Shown: one piece after another, positions 33,636 to 42,436 of the stretch
Layout of the letters: each line of letters opens with the position of its first letter
Numbering within the stretch: the stretch's first letter is position 1
DNA from: Paenibacillus glycanilyticus NBRC 16618
GTDB lineage: Bacteria > Bacillota > Bacilli > Paenibacillales > Paenibacillaceae
Reading direction: 5' to 3'
DNA length: 64,000 nt
NCBI RefSeq assembly: GCF_004000805.1
Contig: NZ_BILY01000002.1
Span: 227,660 to 291,659 of the forward strand
Made by a program: the position numbers and the translations under genes
Notes under the pieces: generated by a model
What the model was told of the DNA's origin: nothing
Database searches by the model: none
Seen by the model: the letters and a program-made list of their open reading frames with translations, nothing else

Positions 33636-33860
33636 CTATCTTCTTGTATTGGAGAATTGTGCTCCGCTTAAAGACTGTTCTGCCATTTGAACAAGGCGTC
33701 TCGTAATGTTGCCGCCAATCGTGCCCGCTTCGCGAGTCATCAGATTGCCGTTGTAACCTTCGGAGAGCGGAATGCCATGCTCGGTAGCGATTTCGTACTT
33801 CATGCGGTTCAAAGCTTCTTTCGCTTGCGGTACAACTAAATTGTTGGATTGGTTAGCCAT
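33636..33860 (-). CDS. Alpha/beta-type small acid-soluble spore protein
   Basis: A 74-residue DNA-coating spore protein. It contains the germination-protease site YEIATEHGI (residues 22-30), the conserved GYNGNLMTREAGTIGGNITRRL block and the leading NNLVVPQAKEALNRMK helix, all standard for the SspA/B/C/D group. The ATG at 33860 lies nine bases after AAGGAG. A sigma-G-like promoter lies upstream. The protein saturates forespore DNA and supplies amino acids on germination. Confidence 0.95.
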   Translation of the reverse strand: MANQSNNLVVPQAKEALNRMKYEIATEHGIPLSEGYNGNLMTREAGTIGGNITRRLVQMAEQSLSGAQFSNTRR

Positions 33861-33889
33861 AATAGTCAACTCCTTCTTGGATGTGAGGT

Positions 33890-33918
33890 TATTTTGTGGA
33901 ATGACTGGAAAATTATAC
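33890..33918 (-). promoter_or_regulatory. Candidate sigma-G promoter of the SASP gene
   Basis: On the minus strand GTATA (33918-33914), a 17-base spacer and CAAAATA (33896-33890) fit the forespore sigma-G pattern (GHATR, then CATNHTA) at all but one position. Confidence 0.5.
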
Positions 33919-33938
33919 GCCTGGAATAAAAAATTTTT

Positions 33939-34856
33939 TTATAACTCAAACGCCATCAAATCACGGCCCATGGTAATTGTTCCTTGGTAGATCTGCCGCA
34001 TTCCCTGCGTATATTCCGCTTCCGCTTCCTCCGTTGGGAAAGGCGCCGGGATATGATGCGTCAACACAAGATGGGGCACGCCCGCCTGCCTTGCCAGCTC
34101 CGCCACCTCCAAGGTGGTGGAATGATACTTAGCCGGATTGCTTAATGACTGTGCCTGTTCCGGGAATTCCGCAATGAGAGCGTCAAGCCACGTTTTATTG
34201 TAAGACTCGTGAATAAGCAGATCGGCTCCTTTGCTATACTTGATCATATTCGCGACCGGGATCGTGTCGCCCGAGATAACTACCGACTTGCCATTATACT
34301 CAATCTTGTATGCAATCGCGGGATAGACGGGCCTATGATCCACTTCAAATGCGGTAATCCGAATACCTTCCTTGTCGTAGACGACACCTTCATTGTTTTC
34401 AAAATATTCAATCCTGGAAGCGTCTTCCGCGGACAAGTTGTAGTGGATCCGCAGGTTTGCGTCGAAATCGAAGGATTCCCGCATCTTTCCGATAATCTCG
34501 CGCGTTGTCGTTGGTCCATACACGCTCATCGGCACCGACCTGCCTTCGAACACGCGTCCCGGCACGACATGCGTTCGCCAGCTGGAGATGAATAAGTCGA
34601 AGAAGCCCGAGTTATGGTCGCTGTGATGATGAGTGAACAACACATCCGATACGCGCTGCGGCATGATGCCGGCTCTGATCAGCTGGTCCACGACAGCCCC
34701 CCCGCAATCCACAACGAACACTTTGCTGCCTGCCAGAATCGCAACGGAGGATTTAGCGCGGTTTCCGAATGCGCGCGGCGTCCCCGTTCCGAGTAGTACG
34801 GCCTTCATGCGCTCATGATAATCGGAAACGATATTGTCTTGCGTTTGAATCAACAT
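33939..34856 (-). CDS. Metallo-beta-lactamase-fold hydrolase, possibly an arylsulfatase-like enzyme
   Basis: A 305-residue enzyme of the MBL fold. The metal motif is THHHSDH (residues 75-81), with a second His/Asp in SGDTIPV and a late LTHH. The opening KAVLLGTGTPRAFGNRAKSS resembles the RNase Z/AtsA branch, which includes zinc-dependent alkyl and aryl sulfatases. The ATG at 34856 follows TGGAGG; an upstream in-frame extension lacks a site. It is the last gene of the Crp-SsuBCA-type unit, 22 bases after the binding protein. A role in releasing sulfur or another moiety from imported compounds is plausible but inferred. Confidence 0.75.
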   Translation of the reverse strand: MLIQTQDNIVSDYHERMKAVLLGTGTPRAFGNRAKSSVAILAGSKVFVVDCGGAVVDQLIRAGIMPQRVSDVLFTHHHSDHNSGFFDLFISSWRTHVVPGRVFEGRSVPMSVYGPTTTREIIGKMRESFDFDANLRIHYNLSAEDASRIEYFENNEGVVYDKEGIRITAFEVDHRPVYPAIAYKIEYNGKSVVISGDTIPVANMIKYSKGADLLIHESYNKTWLDALIAEFPEQAQSLSNPAKYHSTTLEVAELARQAGVPHLVLTHHIPAPFPTEEAEAEYTQGMRQIYQGTITMGRDLMAFEL

Positions 34857-34878
34857 ACCGATACCTCCACTTATTTCG

Positions 34879-35940
34879 TTACTTCCCTTGCTTCCCTTCA
34901 TCCAGCAGAGAAGGATCGTAAAATTGGGACAGATCCACCTGACTCTCGTCCTTTATGCCTTTCAAATAGCCCGCGTCAAACGAAACCTTGGCCATCGTCT
35001 TGATGACGTTCAGATCCACGTTCTCGGTCAAATGCAAATGGTCAAGCGCCGCCTTGATCAGCTTCGCATCCATGCCTTTTCCGCTTAGCTCTTTCAGCTC
35101 GTCGCTAATAAGCGTATAGGCTTCGTCCGGGTGTTCGTTAATAAAGTCGATTCCCTGCTTATTGGCCTTAATGGCGCCCTTGGCCAAATCCCGATGTTCC
35201 TTCAGAAATTTATCGCTGGCCATCAAGATGGTGAGCGGATAATCGCCGTCGTTTGGAGGAATTTTATCCCAATCCACCAGCACCACGCCAGTTCCCTCTT
35301 CGACCATCTGCGTACCCCATGGCTCCGGAATAAGAGTCGCGTCAACCTCCTTTTGCCGCATGGCGACAAGCGTATCGGCTGGAGCGCGCGTGATGATCTG
35401 AACGCCTGATTTGTCCGTCGCAACCTTGAGCCCTTCCTGCTGCAGCAGAAGGCGCAGGGAAATTTCGTTCGTGCTGCCTTTGGTCGGAATCGACACCGTC
35501 TTGCCGGTAAGATCCTTAACGGATTTGATGCCGGCGTCCTTGCCCGCGATCAATACCGCACCGCCATTGTTAGAGCCCGAGATGATTCGGAAGTTTTTGC
35601 TTTTCAAATATTGATTGATAGCCGGGCCAGGCCCAACGTAGCCTAGATCTATCTGATTCGTAGCGATAGCCGTGGAGAAGTCGGAGCCATTGTCAAAGGC
35701 CGTAACTTCAATCTTCGCATTTTTGCCGAATTGATCCTGGAAATACCCTTTCTTAAGGGCCACAAAGCCCGGAGCGTGCGTTACGTTTTTTAAAAGGCCG
35801 ATTTTTACGGTAACTTGTCCCTCCGAAGAAGCAGCCTGGCCGCCGTTCGAGCCGCAGGCAGCCAGCATGCTCGTCAGCAGGAGCACGGCTCCCAGCAGAA
35901 TGCTTTTTGTGCCTGGTTTCAAACCAATTCTAATCTTCAT
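34879..35940 (-). CDS. SsuA/TauA/NitT-type ABC substrate-binding lipoprotein
   Basis: A 353-residue binding lipoprotein. The lipobox LAAC gives the acylated Cys29. The body has the NMT1/SsuA-like pattern: KIGLLKNVTHAPGFVALKKGYF, then DLGYVGPGPAINQYL, GSTNEISLRLLLQQEGL and an EPWGTQM segment. This family binds sulfonates, taurine, nitrate, bicarbonate or thiamine precursors. GPGP, Ser/Thr lining and a GTSNE-like loop are common in sulfonate and aromatic-sulfur binders, but the ligand is not proven. It follows the permease gene by 32 bases. Confidence 0.85.
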   Translation of the reverse strand: MKIRIGLKPGTKSILLGAVLLLTSMLAACGSNGGQAASSEGQVTVKIGLLKNVTHAPGFVALKKGYFQDQFGKNAKIEVTAFDNGSDFSTAIATNQIDLGYVGPGPAINQYLKSKNFRIISGSNNGGAVLIAGKDAGIKSVKDLTGKTVSIPTKGSTNEISLRLLLQQEGLKVATDKSGVQIITRAPADTLVAMRQKEVDATLIPEPWGTQMVEEGTGVVLVDWDKIPPNDGDYPLTILMASDKFLKEHRDLAKGAIKANKQGIDFINEHPDEAYTLISDELKELSGKGMDAKLIKAALDHLHLTENVDLNVIKTMAKVSFDAGYLKGIKDESQVDLSQFYDPSLLDEGKQGK

Positions 35941-35972
35941 CGTTCTCCCCCGTATTCATAAAAATCTTGTTT

Positions 35973-36737
35973 TTAATTTTTAGCCGCGTGCAGACCGAAG
36001 CGCACCATAATGCCATCCTCCAGCCGCTTAAAACAAAAATGGTCGGAGATCGTTCCAATAAGCGCTATGATAATGACGACGCATAGAAGGGTTGCCGTAT
36101 CCCCGATGTCCCGGCTGTCTTGAAGGGTCTGGCCGAGACCTAGTCCGCGTCCGATCAGCTCCCCAGCCGTCAGGGCGCGCCAGGCGAATGCCCATGCCAC
36201 GCGAACACCCGTAATTAAATGGGGAAAAGCGGCCGGCAGCATTACTTGATAGAACAGCTTCAGTCCATTGCCTGTGCCCATCATCCGGGCGGCCCGCAAA
36301 TGAATTTTCGAAATTTGAGCAATGCCGGTTCGGCTCGCCATCGACATCGTCCAGGTTGCGCCAATGGCCGTAATGAAAATGACCGAGGTGTCGTTTAGTC
36401 CAAACCAAATGATGGCGAAGGGCAGCCAGGCAATGCTTGGCACGGTCTGCAGGGCGACTACAAGGAAGCCGAAGGTTTCGTCCAGGAACCGAAAGCGAGC
36501 GAATAAGAAACCAAGCCCTGTGCCGAGGAGAATGGAGATGACGAAGGAGATAAGTAGTCTTCGCATACTGGCTAGAATCGAGCCGAATAGATGGCCGTTC
36601 GCAAACCCGTCAACAAAGGCTTCCGCCGTCTGGAGCGGAGAAGGAAATTTCCAGCCCCAATCGAAAACCCTATATCCCAATTCCCAAATCGTGATCAGGA
36701 AGACTAGGAACAGCGTTCTTCTCCAAGCGATAGTCAT
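35973..36737 (-). CDS. SsuC/TauC-type ABC transporter permease
   Basis: A 254-residue inner-membrane permease with six helices. The BPD_transp_1 EAA loop is recognisable as RAARMMGTGNGLKLFYQVMLP, the contact site for the ATPase. Opening MTIAWRRTLFLVFLITIWELGYR is typical of SsuC/TauC. The ATG at 36737 follows AGGAGATGG, and the gene overlaps the preceding ATPase gene by 68 bases, an unusually long overlap that still implies coupled translation. It pairs with the neighbouring ATPase and binding protein. Confidence 0.9.
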   Translation of the reverse strand: MTIAWRRTLFLVFLITIWELGYRVFDWGWKFPSPLQTAEAFVDGFANGHLFGSILASMRRLLISFVISILLGTGLGFLFARFRFLDETFGFLVVALQTVPSIAWLPFAIIWFGLNDTSVIFITAIGATWTMSMASRTGIAQISKIHLRAARMMGTGNGLKLFYQVMLPAAFPHLITGVRVAWAFAWRALTAGELIGRGLGLGQTLQDSRDIGDTATLLCVVIIIALIGTISDHFCFKRLEDGIMVRFGLHAAKN

Positions 36738-37509
36738 GGCCCATCTCCTCTCTTACAACCTTCTCCAGCTCCTCGGTGAGCGTCTCCATGATTTTGTTCT
36801 CGTAATGATGAATCAGCGGATCGCCCGCCTGATGCGGCCGTGCCGCCTGAATAACAAATTCCTTCTTGATCCGGCCGGGCTGCGTCGCCATAACAAGAAC
36901 GCGGTCGGACAAGAGTACGGCTTCCCTGATGTTATGCGTGATGAACAGCACGGTTTTGCGCGTTTTCAGCCAGATGTCCTCCAGATCCTTTTGCAGAATA
37001 TATCTTGTTTGTTCATCAAGCGCCGCAAACGGCTCATCCATCAGCAAGATGTCCGGCTCCATAACGAGCGCTCTCGCAATGGCAACACGCTGCTTCATGC
37101 CCCCTGACAATTCATGCGGGTAGCGGTCGATGAATTTGCTGAGATGCACCGATTTGATGCCCTCCAAAGCCCGCTCGTATCTTTTTTTCTTGGGTATGCC
37201 TTGCTGCTTCAAGCCAAACGCCACGTTGTCCAGAACGTTCATCCATGGGAATAGACCGTGCTCCTGAAACACGACGACCTTGCCGGCACCCGGTCCCTTG
37301 ACAGGCTCTCCGTTGACTCGAATCGTGCCGGAGTAGCTCTTCTCGAAGCCGGCAATCAAATTTAGAAGCGTCGATTTCCCGCAGCCCGAAGGACCAAGCA
37401 GGGAGACGAATTCCCCTTGTTTAATCGTGAACGATACGTCATCGAGAACCTGGTAGGATTTTTTTTGCTTCTGTTCGAATGCTTTACTGACCTTCTCAAT
37501 TTCAATCAT
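36670..37509 (-). CDS. SsuB/TauB-type ABC transporter ATPase
   Basis: A 279-residue ATPase. Walker A is GPSGCGKST (about residues 39-47), the signature is LSGGMKQR, Walker B is ILLMDEPFAALD, and the switch His lies in VLFITHNIREAVLL. The sequence matches nitrate/sulfonate/taurine importers. Its C-terminal extension of about 40 residues overlaps the permease gene start by 68 bases. It is the second gene of the unit, 30 bases after the Crp-type regulator. Confidence 0.92.
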   Translation of the reverse strand: MIEIEKVSKAFEQKQKKSYQVLDDVSFTIKQGEFVSLLGPSGCGKSTLLNLIAGFEKSYSGTIRVNGEPVKGPGAGKVVVFQEHGLFPWMNVLDNVAFGLKQQGIPKKKRYERALEGIKSVHLSKFIDRYPHELSGGMKQRVAIARALVMEPDILLMDEPFAALDEQTRYILQKDLEDIWLKTRKTVLFITHNIREAVLLSDRVLVMATQPGRIKKEFVIQAARPHQAGDPLIHHYENKIMETLTEELEKVVREEMGHDYRLEKNAVPSLPDHDLGIGI

Positions 37510-37539
37510 GCCGGTCCCTTCCTTCCAAGCCGTTTAAGA

Positions 37540-38205
37540 TCAAATAACCGAGAAGAATCGGCTTGGATGATGAATAATAATGTTCTTTTTGCTGTAAGTA
37601 ATGAGCTGTCTGTCCCGCCATTTGTTCAAAATCTCGGTTACCGTCTGCCTGCTGCAGCCGATCACATAGGAAATTTCCTCGTGGCTCAATTGAAGCTGCA
37701 CCTCAATCCGATCCTCGCGCTCCCTGCCCATCTGCATCAGGAACCAAGCTAACCGCCAAGCGACCGGACGACTGATCAGCGTTTCCACCATATTTTGCGT
37801 CTGCAGCAGCCTTCGCGCGGTAATCACGGCCAGCGCATAAGCGAACGAAGCATTGGATCGAGCCAGATCCTGATACAGCTGCGATTCCAGCGTCATGATT
37901 TGACTTTCCGCCAAGCACTGGGCGTAACGCCTGCGGTCAAGCTGGGTAAGCAGCTCCGCGTTGCCGAACATCTCGCCGGGGTAACGAAGGAATAAGGTAA
38001 TGCCTTGCCCCTCCTGTGAGGTTTGCGAGATTTTGACAAGGCCCGATGCCACGTAATGAGCAGCCGAAGGCGGATCGTGCTCCTGAAATATAAATTCTTG
38101 CTTGCGGTAGGTCCGCTCCGTTCCGTATTCGCGGAACACGCTCAGGATGGTTTGCTTGACGTCGTCCTTCTCCTGATAATCCTTGCCAGCGACGATTTCA
38201 TCCAT
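37540..38205 (-). CDS. Crp/Fnr family transcriptional regulator
   Basis: A 221-residue regulator. The N-terminal cyclic-nucleotide-like beta-barrel (about residues 30-120) includes KQEFIFQEHDPPSAAHYVASG and LRYPGEMFGNAELL. The C-terminal HTH_CRP domain has LSHEEISYVIGCSRQTVTEIL, the recognition helix region. No Cys cluster for an Fe-S centre is visible, so it is unlikely to be an oxygen-sensing Fnr. The ATG at 38205 follows GAGGTGAG; a GTG four codons upstream is inside that site. As first gene of the SsuABC-like unit, it probably controls it. Confidence 0.85.
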   Translation of the reverse strand: MDEIVAGKDYQEKDDVKQTILSVFREYGTERTYRKQEFIFQEHDPPSAAHYVASGLVKISQTSQEGQGITLFLRYPGEMFGNAELLTQLDRRRYAQCLAESQIMTLESQLYQDLARSNASFAYALAVITARRLLQTQNMVETLISRPVAWRLAWFLMQMGREREDRIEVQLQLSHEEISYVIGCSRQTVTEILNKWRDRQLITYSKKNIIIHHPSRFFSVI

Positions 38206-38264
38206 ATTCGTACTCACCTCGAATTCGAGCTTTAAGAATCAGGCATGAGAATTAATCCGACTTT

Positions 38265-38325
38265 TCACATGTGATATACGGATAATAACACATTTCCCTG
38301 TTATAAAAATGTCGGGTATCCGACA
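38265..38325. promoter_or_regulatory. Two palindromes in the crp-type / winged-helix regulator intergenic region
   Basis: tcacatgtga (38265-38274) is a perfect palindrome and tgtcgg/ccgaca (38310-38325, four-base spacer) is a second one. They lie in the shared divergent promoter region between two regulators. Either is a candidate operator; which protein binds is not clear. Confidence 0.45.
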
Positions 38326-38426
38326 AAACGAACAAAATTTTAGTTCGCTTGCTTTCTCCGATCCGCCATGCCATCATCAAGAAAAGAAGTATTGCAAGCG
38401 CAAGGGGAAAGGGCAGGGAGTTTCGC

Positions 38427-39566
38427 ATGATTCATTTCAATCCGGATACTTATCAAGTCGCGTACGCGGGCGAACGCGTAAGTTTCTTGCCGAAGGAGTT
38501 TGCGCTCTTTCGCTTTCTTTACGAGCATGCCGGACGCTCGTTCACTCGCGAGGCCTTGCTTGATGCCGTTTGGCCGATGGAAGCCCCCACCGACCGGACC
38601 GTAGACGACCACATCTACCGCGTTCGAAGAAAACTAGCCGGCTGGAGCCATCTGGTCCGCGTGGAAACCGTCCGGGGCCAGGGCTACAAGCTCGTGCGCC
38701 GCGCTCCGGAGTCGAACGTTAACCCGCTAAGCTTTGACGAACAGTTCGCGGTGGACGTGAAGCGATTATTCTCCAGGTATCACAGCCTTGGCATGGGGGC
38801 GGCCATGCAGCTGCTATCGGAGAACCGTGAAGTATTAAGCCTGCCAGGCGACCCTTATAATGACGCCTATCTGCGTTTTATTCGCGGCGATTTCGAATGG
38901 CTCCTGACAGCGGACGGGGTTTCCCTCTGGCAGAAGCTGACGTATGCCGTGTATATCCACTCCATCATTCAACCGGAGCCTGCAGCTACGCTCCCTTATA
39001 TCGAAAAGCTTCTTGCCCAAGACAACGCCAATGCACTGGCATGGCGGTATGACTTGCAGCTCAGCCTCGTTCTCCTCTATACGGAAGTCGGAAAGCCGGA
39101 TCTTGCCCGGGAGGGTCTTGATACAATCAGGCAGGAGATTGAAGGGCTCGACTCCCCTAGCTTCACGGCACTCTTTCTGCTGAAGGAGACGTATCTGGCG
39201 ATATGGACGGGGAAGCTCGAGGCTGCGGATGCCAAGCTGCGCGAATGCGACGAGCTGCTGCTGCGCCATCCGATCAAGCGCGAGCGGGGAGCTTATCTCG
39301 TGGCCATGGCAATGCTCCTATACCGGCGAAGCAGCATTCCCGCCGCGAGACTTGCGCTGGATGAAGGGCTCGAGACACTCCGCCATACGGAGTTCCTCCC
39401 CCATCTTCTTTTTAGCTTAAGTACATTGCTGCGATTTCTCGCGATCCACCAATGCGATGAAACGTATCGGCTAGCCTATCAACGGCAATGGGACCAGCTT
39501 GCTGTCCGTTATCGCTTTGAAGAGCTGCTGCCTCAAACAGAGCAGTTGCTTAAAAAGCATCTCTGA
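38427..39566 (+). CDS. Winged-helix regulator with helical-repeat C-terminal region (SARP-like layout)
   Basis: A 379-residue protein. The N-terminal 90 residues are an OmpR/PhoB-type winged-helix domain: KEFALFRFLYEHAGRSFTREALLDAVW, RTVDDHIYRVRRKL and VRGQGYKLV (given in part). The remaining 280 residues are helical, with pairs of helices of TPR-like spacing. This order, a DNA-binding domain followed by helical repeats, resembles SARP-type regulators. There is no receiver domain, so phosphorylation is not the signal. The ATG at 38427 follows CAGGGAG. It is followed 68 bases later by an MFS exporter that it probably controls. Confidence 0.8.
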   Translation: MIHFNPDTYQVAYAGERVSFLPKEFALFRFLYEHAGRSFTREALLDAVWPMEAPTDRTVDDHIYRVRRKLAGWSHLVRVETVRGQGYKLVRRAPESNVNPLSFDEQFAVDVKRLFSRYHSLGMGAAMQLLSENREVLSLPGDPYNDAYLRFIRGDFEWLLTADGVSLWQKLTYAVYIHSIIQPEPAATLPYIEKLLAQDNANALAWRYDLQLSLVLLYTEVGKPDLAREGLDTIRQEIEGLDSPSFTALFLLKETYLAIWTGKLEAADAKLRECDELLLRHPIKRERGAYLVAMAMLLYRRSSIPAARLALDEGLETLRHTEFLPHLLFSLSTLLRFLAIHQCDETYRLAYQRQWDQLAVRYRFEELLPQTEQLLKKHL

Positions 39567-39634
39567 TCATTCTCTGACATTCCCCTGGTACCATTGGAAT
39601 CATTACGATTCCATTCACGGGGGATAACCTACCA

Positions 39635-40882
39635 ATGTTAAGAAAAAACCGCTCGTTTGCGAAAATGTTCGCCGCCTACGGCCTTTCGGCTTTTGGCGAT
39701 TATTTCGACTTCATGGCCGTCATGATTCTTCTCGGCTTCATTTGGAAGGCGGACGCGATGACGATCGCGCTGCTGCCTCTATGTTTTGCCGTGCCGGGCA
39801 TTGCGTTCAGCCAGCTGGCAGGAATTTTGGCGGACCGCTGGAACAAACGTAACCTGATGATCGCCACCGATCTCCTGCGCTCGGGATTAATCGTCCTGCT
39901 TATCTTCGCCCCTAACGCGGGAGTTCTTCTCGGATTAATCGCAATCCGCTCGACCGCCCGCGTCTTCCACTTTCCCGCACAACAGTCGATGACTCGGGCC
40001 GTTGTTGCGCCGGATCAGCTCTTGCAGGCTACCTCTCTTAACGGAGCGGTCTTCCAGCTGTCCAAAATACTAGGGCCTCTGCTTGGCGCCTCCGCGGCGT
40101 CCGCATTTTCCCCTTCCGTCAGCATGGCGGTGAACGCGGTCTGCTACGTCGTGTCCGCCTTCTTGCTCCTTCTTGTCCCCGCCGTCGATGGGCGCGTGCC
40201 GGCTGCCGCCTCCGCAACCGGGAAGAAAGGGAGCCTGCGGGGCGAATGGCGCGATGGTTGGCGCCTTCTATGGCACAGCCGCATCTTGCGCATCAGTCTT
40301 CTCTTCAGCTTAATCGGGCTGGCCGGCATCCAAATGATTGATGCCCAATTCGCCGTCCTTTTCCGCGAGATTGCCCCGGAACAGCCCGATTTGATGGGCT
40401 GGCTCGTAACGGCAATCGGCGCCGGCGGACTTGCGAGTGTGACGTGGCTTCGCCGATACCAGGAGCTTACGGCGTATGGCAGGTTGCTTGGTGGAGGCGT
40501 GGCGCTGATCGGTCTGATGTTCGCGGCAGCCGGCGCTTTCCGGCAAGACAGTCCGCTGTGGCTTATGCTGCTCGTATTTTTTATCGGAGGGATCGGTACC
40601 GGCTTCACCTCCTCGGGAATGAACTACATTCTGCAGAAGGAGACGCCGCCCGATGCCGTTGGCCGTGTCAGCGGCATATTTGACTCCTTGAACAGCGTCA
40701 TCTTCGTTATCGCTCCGCTCAGCGGCGGCGCGCTGATCGGTCTAATGGGAGCAAGCCGCACGTTCTTGCTTGTCGGGCTTGCGGTTGGGATAATCGGTGT
40801 CGCCGGGATTGTGCTGCGTCGGCAGATGTGGGGAAAGTCGAACAAAGATACGCTGAAGCCTGAGATTTCAAGCAACGCTTAA
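39635..40882 (+). CDS. MFS transporter, macrolide/drug-exporter-like
   Basis: A 415-residue protein with about 12 hydrophobic segments. Segment 2-3 carries the MFS loop motif GILADRWNKRNLMIATDLLR, and the mid-part has a long cytoplasmic loop near residues 190-215. The pattern is like the Mef/EmrB-type group that expels macrolides and other drugs. It lies directly downstream of the winged-helix regulator on the same strand and has a strong terminator. The substrate is unknown. Confidence 0.87.
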   Translation: MLRKNRSFAKMFAAYGLSAFGDYFDFMAVMILLGFIWKADAMTIALLPLCFAVPGIAFSQLAGILADRWNKRNLMIATDLLRSGLIVLLIFAPNAGVLLGLIAIRSTARVFHFPAQQSMTRAVVAPDQLLQATSLNGAVFQLSKILGPLLGASAASAFSPSVSMAVNAVCYVVSAFLLLLVPAVDGRVPAAASATGKKGSLRGEWRDGWRLLWHSRILRISLLFSLIGLAGIQMIDAQFAVLFREIAPEQPDLMGWLVTAIGAGGLASVTWLRRYQELTAYGRLLGGGVALIGLMFAAAGAFRQDSPLWLMLLVFFIGGIGTGFTSSGMNYILQKETPPDAVGRVSGIFDSLNSVIFVIAPLSGGALIGLMGASRTFLLVGLAVGIIGVAGIVLRRQMWGKSNKDTLKPEISSNA

Positions 40883-40888
40883 CAAAAA

Positions 40889-40945
40889 AACGAGCAAGGA
40901 GGAGCCTTCCCCGGTTTATAGGGGCAAAGCTCCTCCTTGCTCGTT
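40889..40945. terminator. Shared bidirectional terminator
   Basis: Perfect 17-bp stem aacgagcaaggaggagc / gctcctccttgctcgtt with a loop of 23 bases. It separates the MFS gene and the convergent methyltransferase gene. Confidence 0.75.
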
Positions 40946-40967
40946 ATCGAATTCGAATGTTCATAAC

Positions 40968-41762
40968 CTATTTATATTTCCGCTGTCTCAAAGCCTCGTA
41001 CAACAGCACGGTCGCAGCCATCGCGACGTTGAGCGATTCCGCTTCGCCCTGCATCGGAATAATAACCGATTCGTCAACCGTCTTCCGTACCGCATCGGAC
41101 AGTCCTTCCGATTCATTGCCCATCAGAAGCCAGGTGCCTGCCGTCCAGTCATATGTATAGCAAGTGTGCGTCGCCTGCAGGCTTGTCCCGACAAGCTTGA
41201 TTCCTTTGCTTTGCGCCTCGGGCAGCAGCTCCGCGAGATCCGCCTCAATAATCGGCAGATGGAATAGCGAGCCCATCGTGGAACGCACCGTCTTCGGATT
41301 ATACAGATCCACGCTGCCTTTGCCCAGCACAACCGCATCCGCTCCAACCGCATCCGCGCTGCGGATAATCGTGCCAACGTTACCCGGATCGCGTACCCCG
41401 TCAAGGACAACAACAAGGCTGTTATTCCGGAACAAAGCGGTATCGTCCCGCTTCAGCTTCTCCAGTACGGCGAACACCGGCGGCGGCGTATCGGTTCCCG
41501 TGCATTTCGCCATGACTTGCGGCGTTGCCTGCACCCATTCCGATCCGCCCTCCCGGGCATGCTGCTCCAGCTCCTGCGGAATGCCGCGCTCCGTATTATA
41601 TACGACGCATTGCACGGCAGCGGAGGACTTGAAGGCTTCCTGCACCAGATGGACGCCTTCAATAATGAATAGGCCTGTCCGGTCCCGGTATTTTTTATCC
41701 AGCAAGGAAGCCCACTGCTTCACTCGTTCATTTTGGATAGAGGTTAATAATAAATGATTCAT
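40968..41762 (-). CDS. TrmH/SpoU family RNA methyltransferase
   Basis: A 264-residue SPOUT methyltransferase. The N-terminal substrate-binding region has LFIIEGVHLVQEA. The knotted catalytic domain shows the three motifs: NVGTIIRSADAVGADAVVL, MGNESEGLS and IPMQGEAESLNVAMAATVLL. Such enzymes 2'-O-methylate rRNA or tRNA, often a Gm or Um in 23S rRNA. It lies eight bases downstream of the KtrA gene, so the two are probably co-transcribed, which is common in Bacilli near pheST (not seen here). The target nucleotide is unknown. Confidence 0.9.
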   Translation of the reverse strand: MNHLLLTSIQNERVKQWASLLDKKYRDRTGLFIIEGVHLVQEAFKSSAAVQCVVYNTERGIPQELEQHAREGGSEWVQATPQVMAKCTGTDTPPPVFAVLEKLKRDDTALFRNNSLVVVLDGVRDPGNVGTIIRSADAVGADAVVLGKGSVDLYNPKTVRSTMGSLFHLPIIEADLAELLPEAQSKGIKLVGTSLQATHTCYTYDWTAGTWLLMGNESEGLSDAVRKTVDESVIIPMQGEAESLNVAMAATVLLYEALRQRKYK

Positions 41763-41770
41763 AATTCCGA

Positions 41771-42436
41771 TCAGCCTTCCGAATAAGCTATTTCCAAATT
41801 GGATAAATCCGCGTTTCTTCCAACGATAACAAGGACATCCTCCGGACGGATTAGATCATCCGGATAAGGAGCGATGTTCATTTGTCCATTCGTCTTGATC
41901 GCCATTACGTTGCATTTGAATTTCGCCCGGATGTCCAGCTGCTTGAGGCTTTTCCCGATCATCGCTTCCGGCGCTCTCAGATCAATAATGCTGTGATCCT
42001 CCGAGATCTCGATATACTCCAGGATATTAGGGGAAATCAAATGATGAGCGACGCGCATTCCCATATCCCGCTCCGGATAAACCACTTTATCCGCACCGAT
42101 CTTGGTTAATACTTTGCCGTGCAATTCGTTTTGTGCTTTGACGACAATCATTTTTACGCCGAGATCCTTCAGGATTAGCGTAGTGAGAATACTTGCCTGA
42201 ATATCTTCCCCGATGGCCACCACGACAACATCGAAGTTGCGGATGCCAAGGGAACGAAGCGCCTCTTCATCCGTTGAATCCGCCGATACGGCATGGGTAA
42301 CTTTATTAATGGCGTCCTGGATTTTGTCTTCGCTCGAATCGATAGCCAGCACCTCAAAGCCCATTTCCGTTAGCGAACTGGCGATACTGGAGCCGAATCG
42401 CCCCATCCCGATAACTGCAAATTGTTTCTTGGCCAT
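41771..42436 (-). CDS. ktrA: Potassium uptake regulatory subunit KtrA/KtrC (RCK domains)
   Basis: A 221-residue cytoplasmic ring subunit of a Ktr potassium channel. The RCK_N domain has FAVIGMGRFGSSIASSL, an NAD/ATP-binding loop, and SADSTDEEALRSLGIRNFDVVVVAIG. The RCK_C domain covers residues 140-220 with SIIDLRAPEAMIGKSLKQLDI. It controls gating of a KtrB/D-type membrane subunit, which is not in the window. KtrA and KtrC are not separable from this alone. It is divergent from sspI. Confidence 0.92.
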   Translation of the reverse strand: MAKKQFAVIGMGRFGSSIASSLTEMGFEVLAIDSSEDKIQDAINKVTHAVSADSTDEEALRSLGIRNFDVVVVAIGEDIQASILTTLILKDLGVKMIVVKAQNELHGKVLTKIGADKVVYPERDMGMRVAHHLISPNILEYIEISEDHSIIDLRAPEAMIGKSLKQLDIRAKFKCNVMAIKTNGQMNIAPYPDDLIRPEDVLVIVGRNADLSNLEIAYSEG

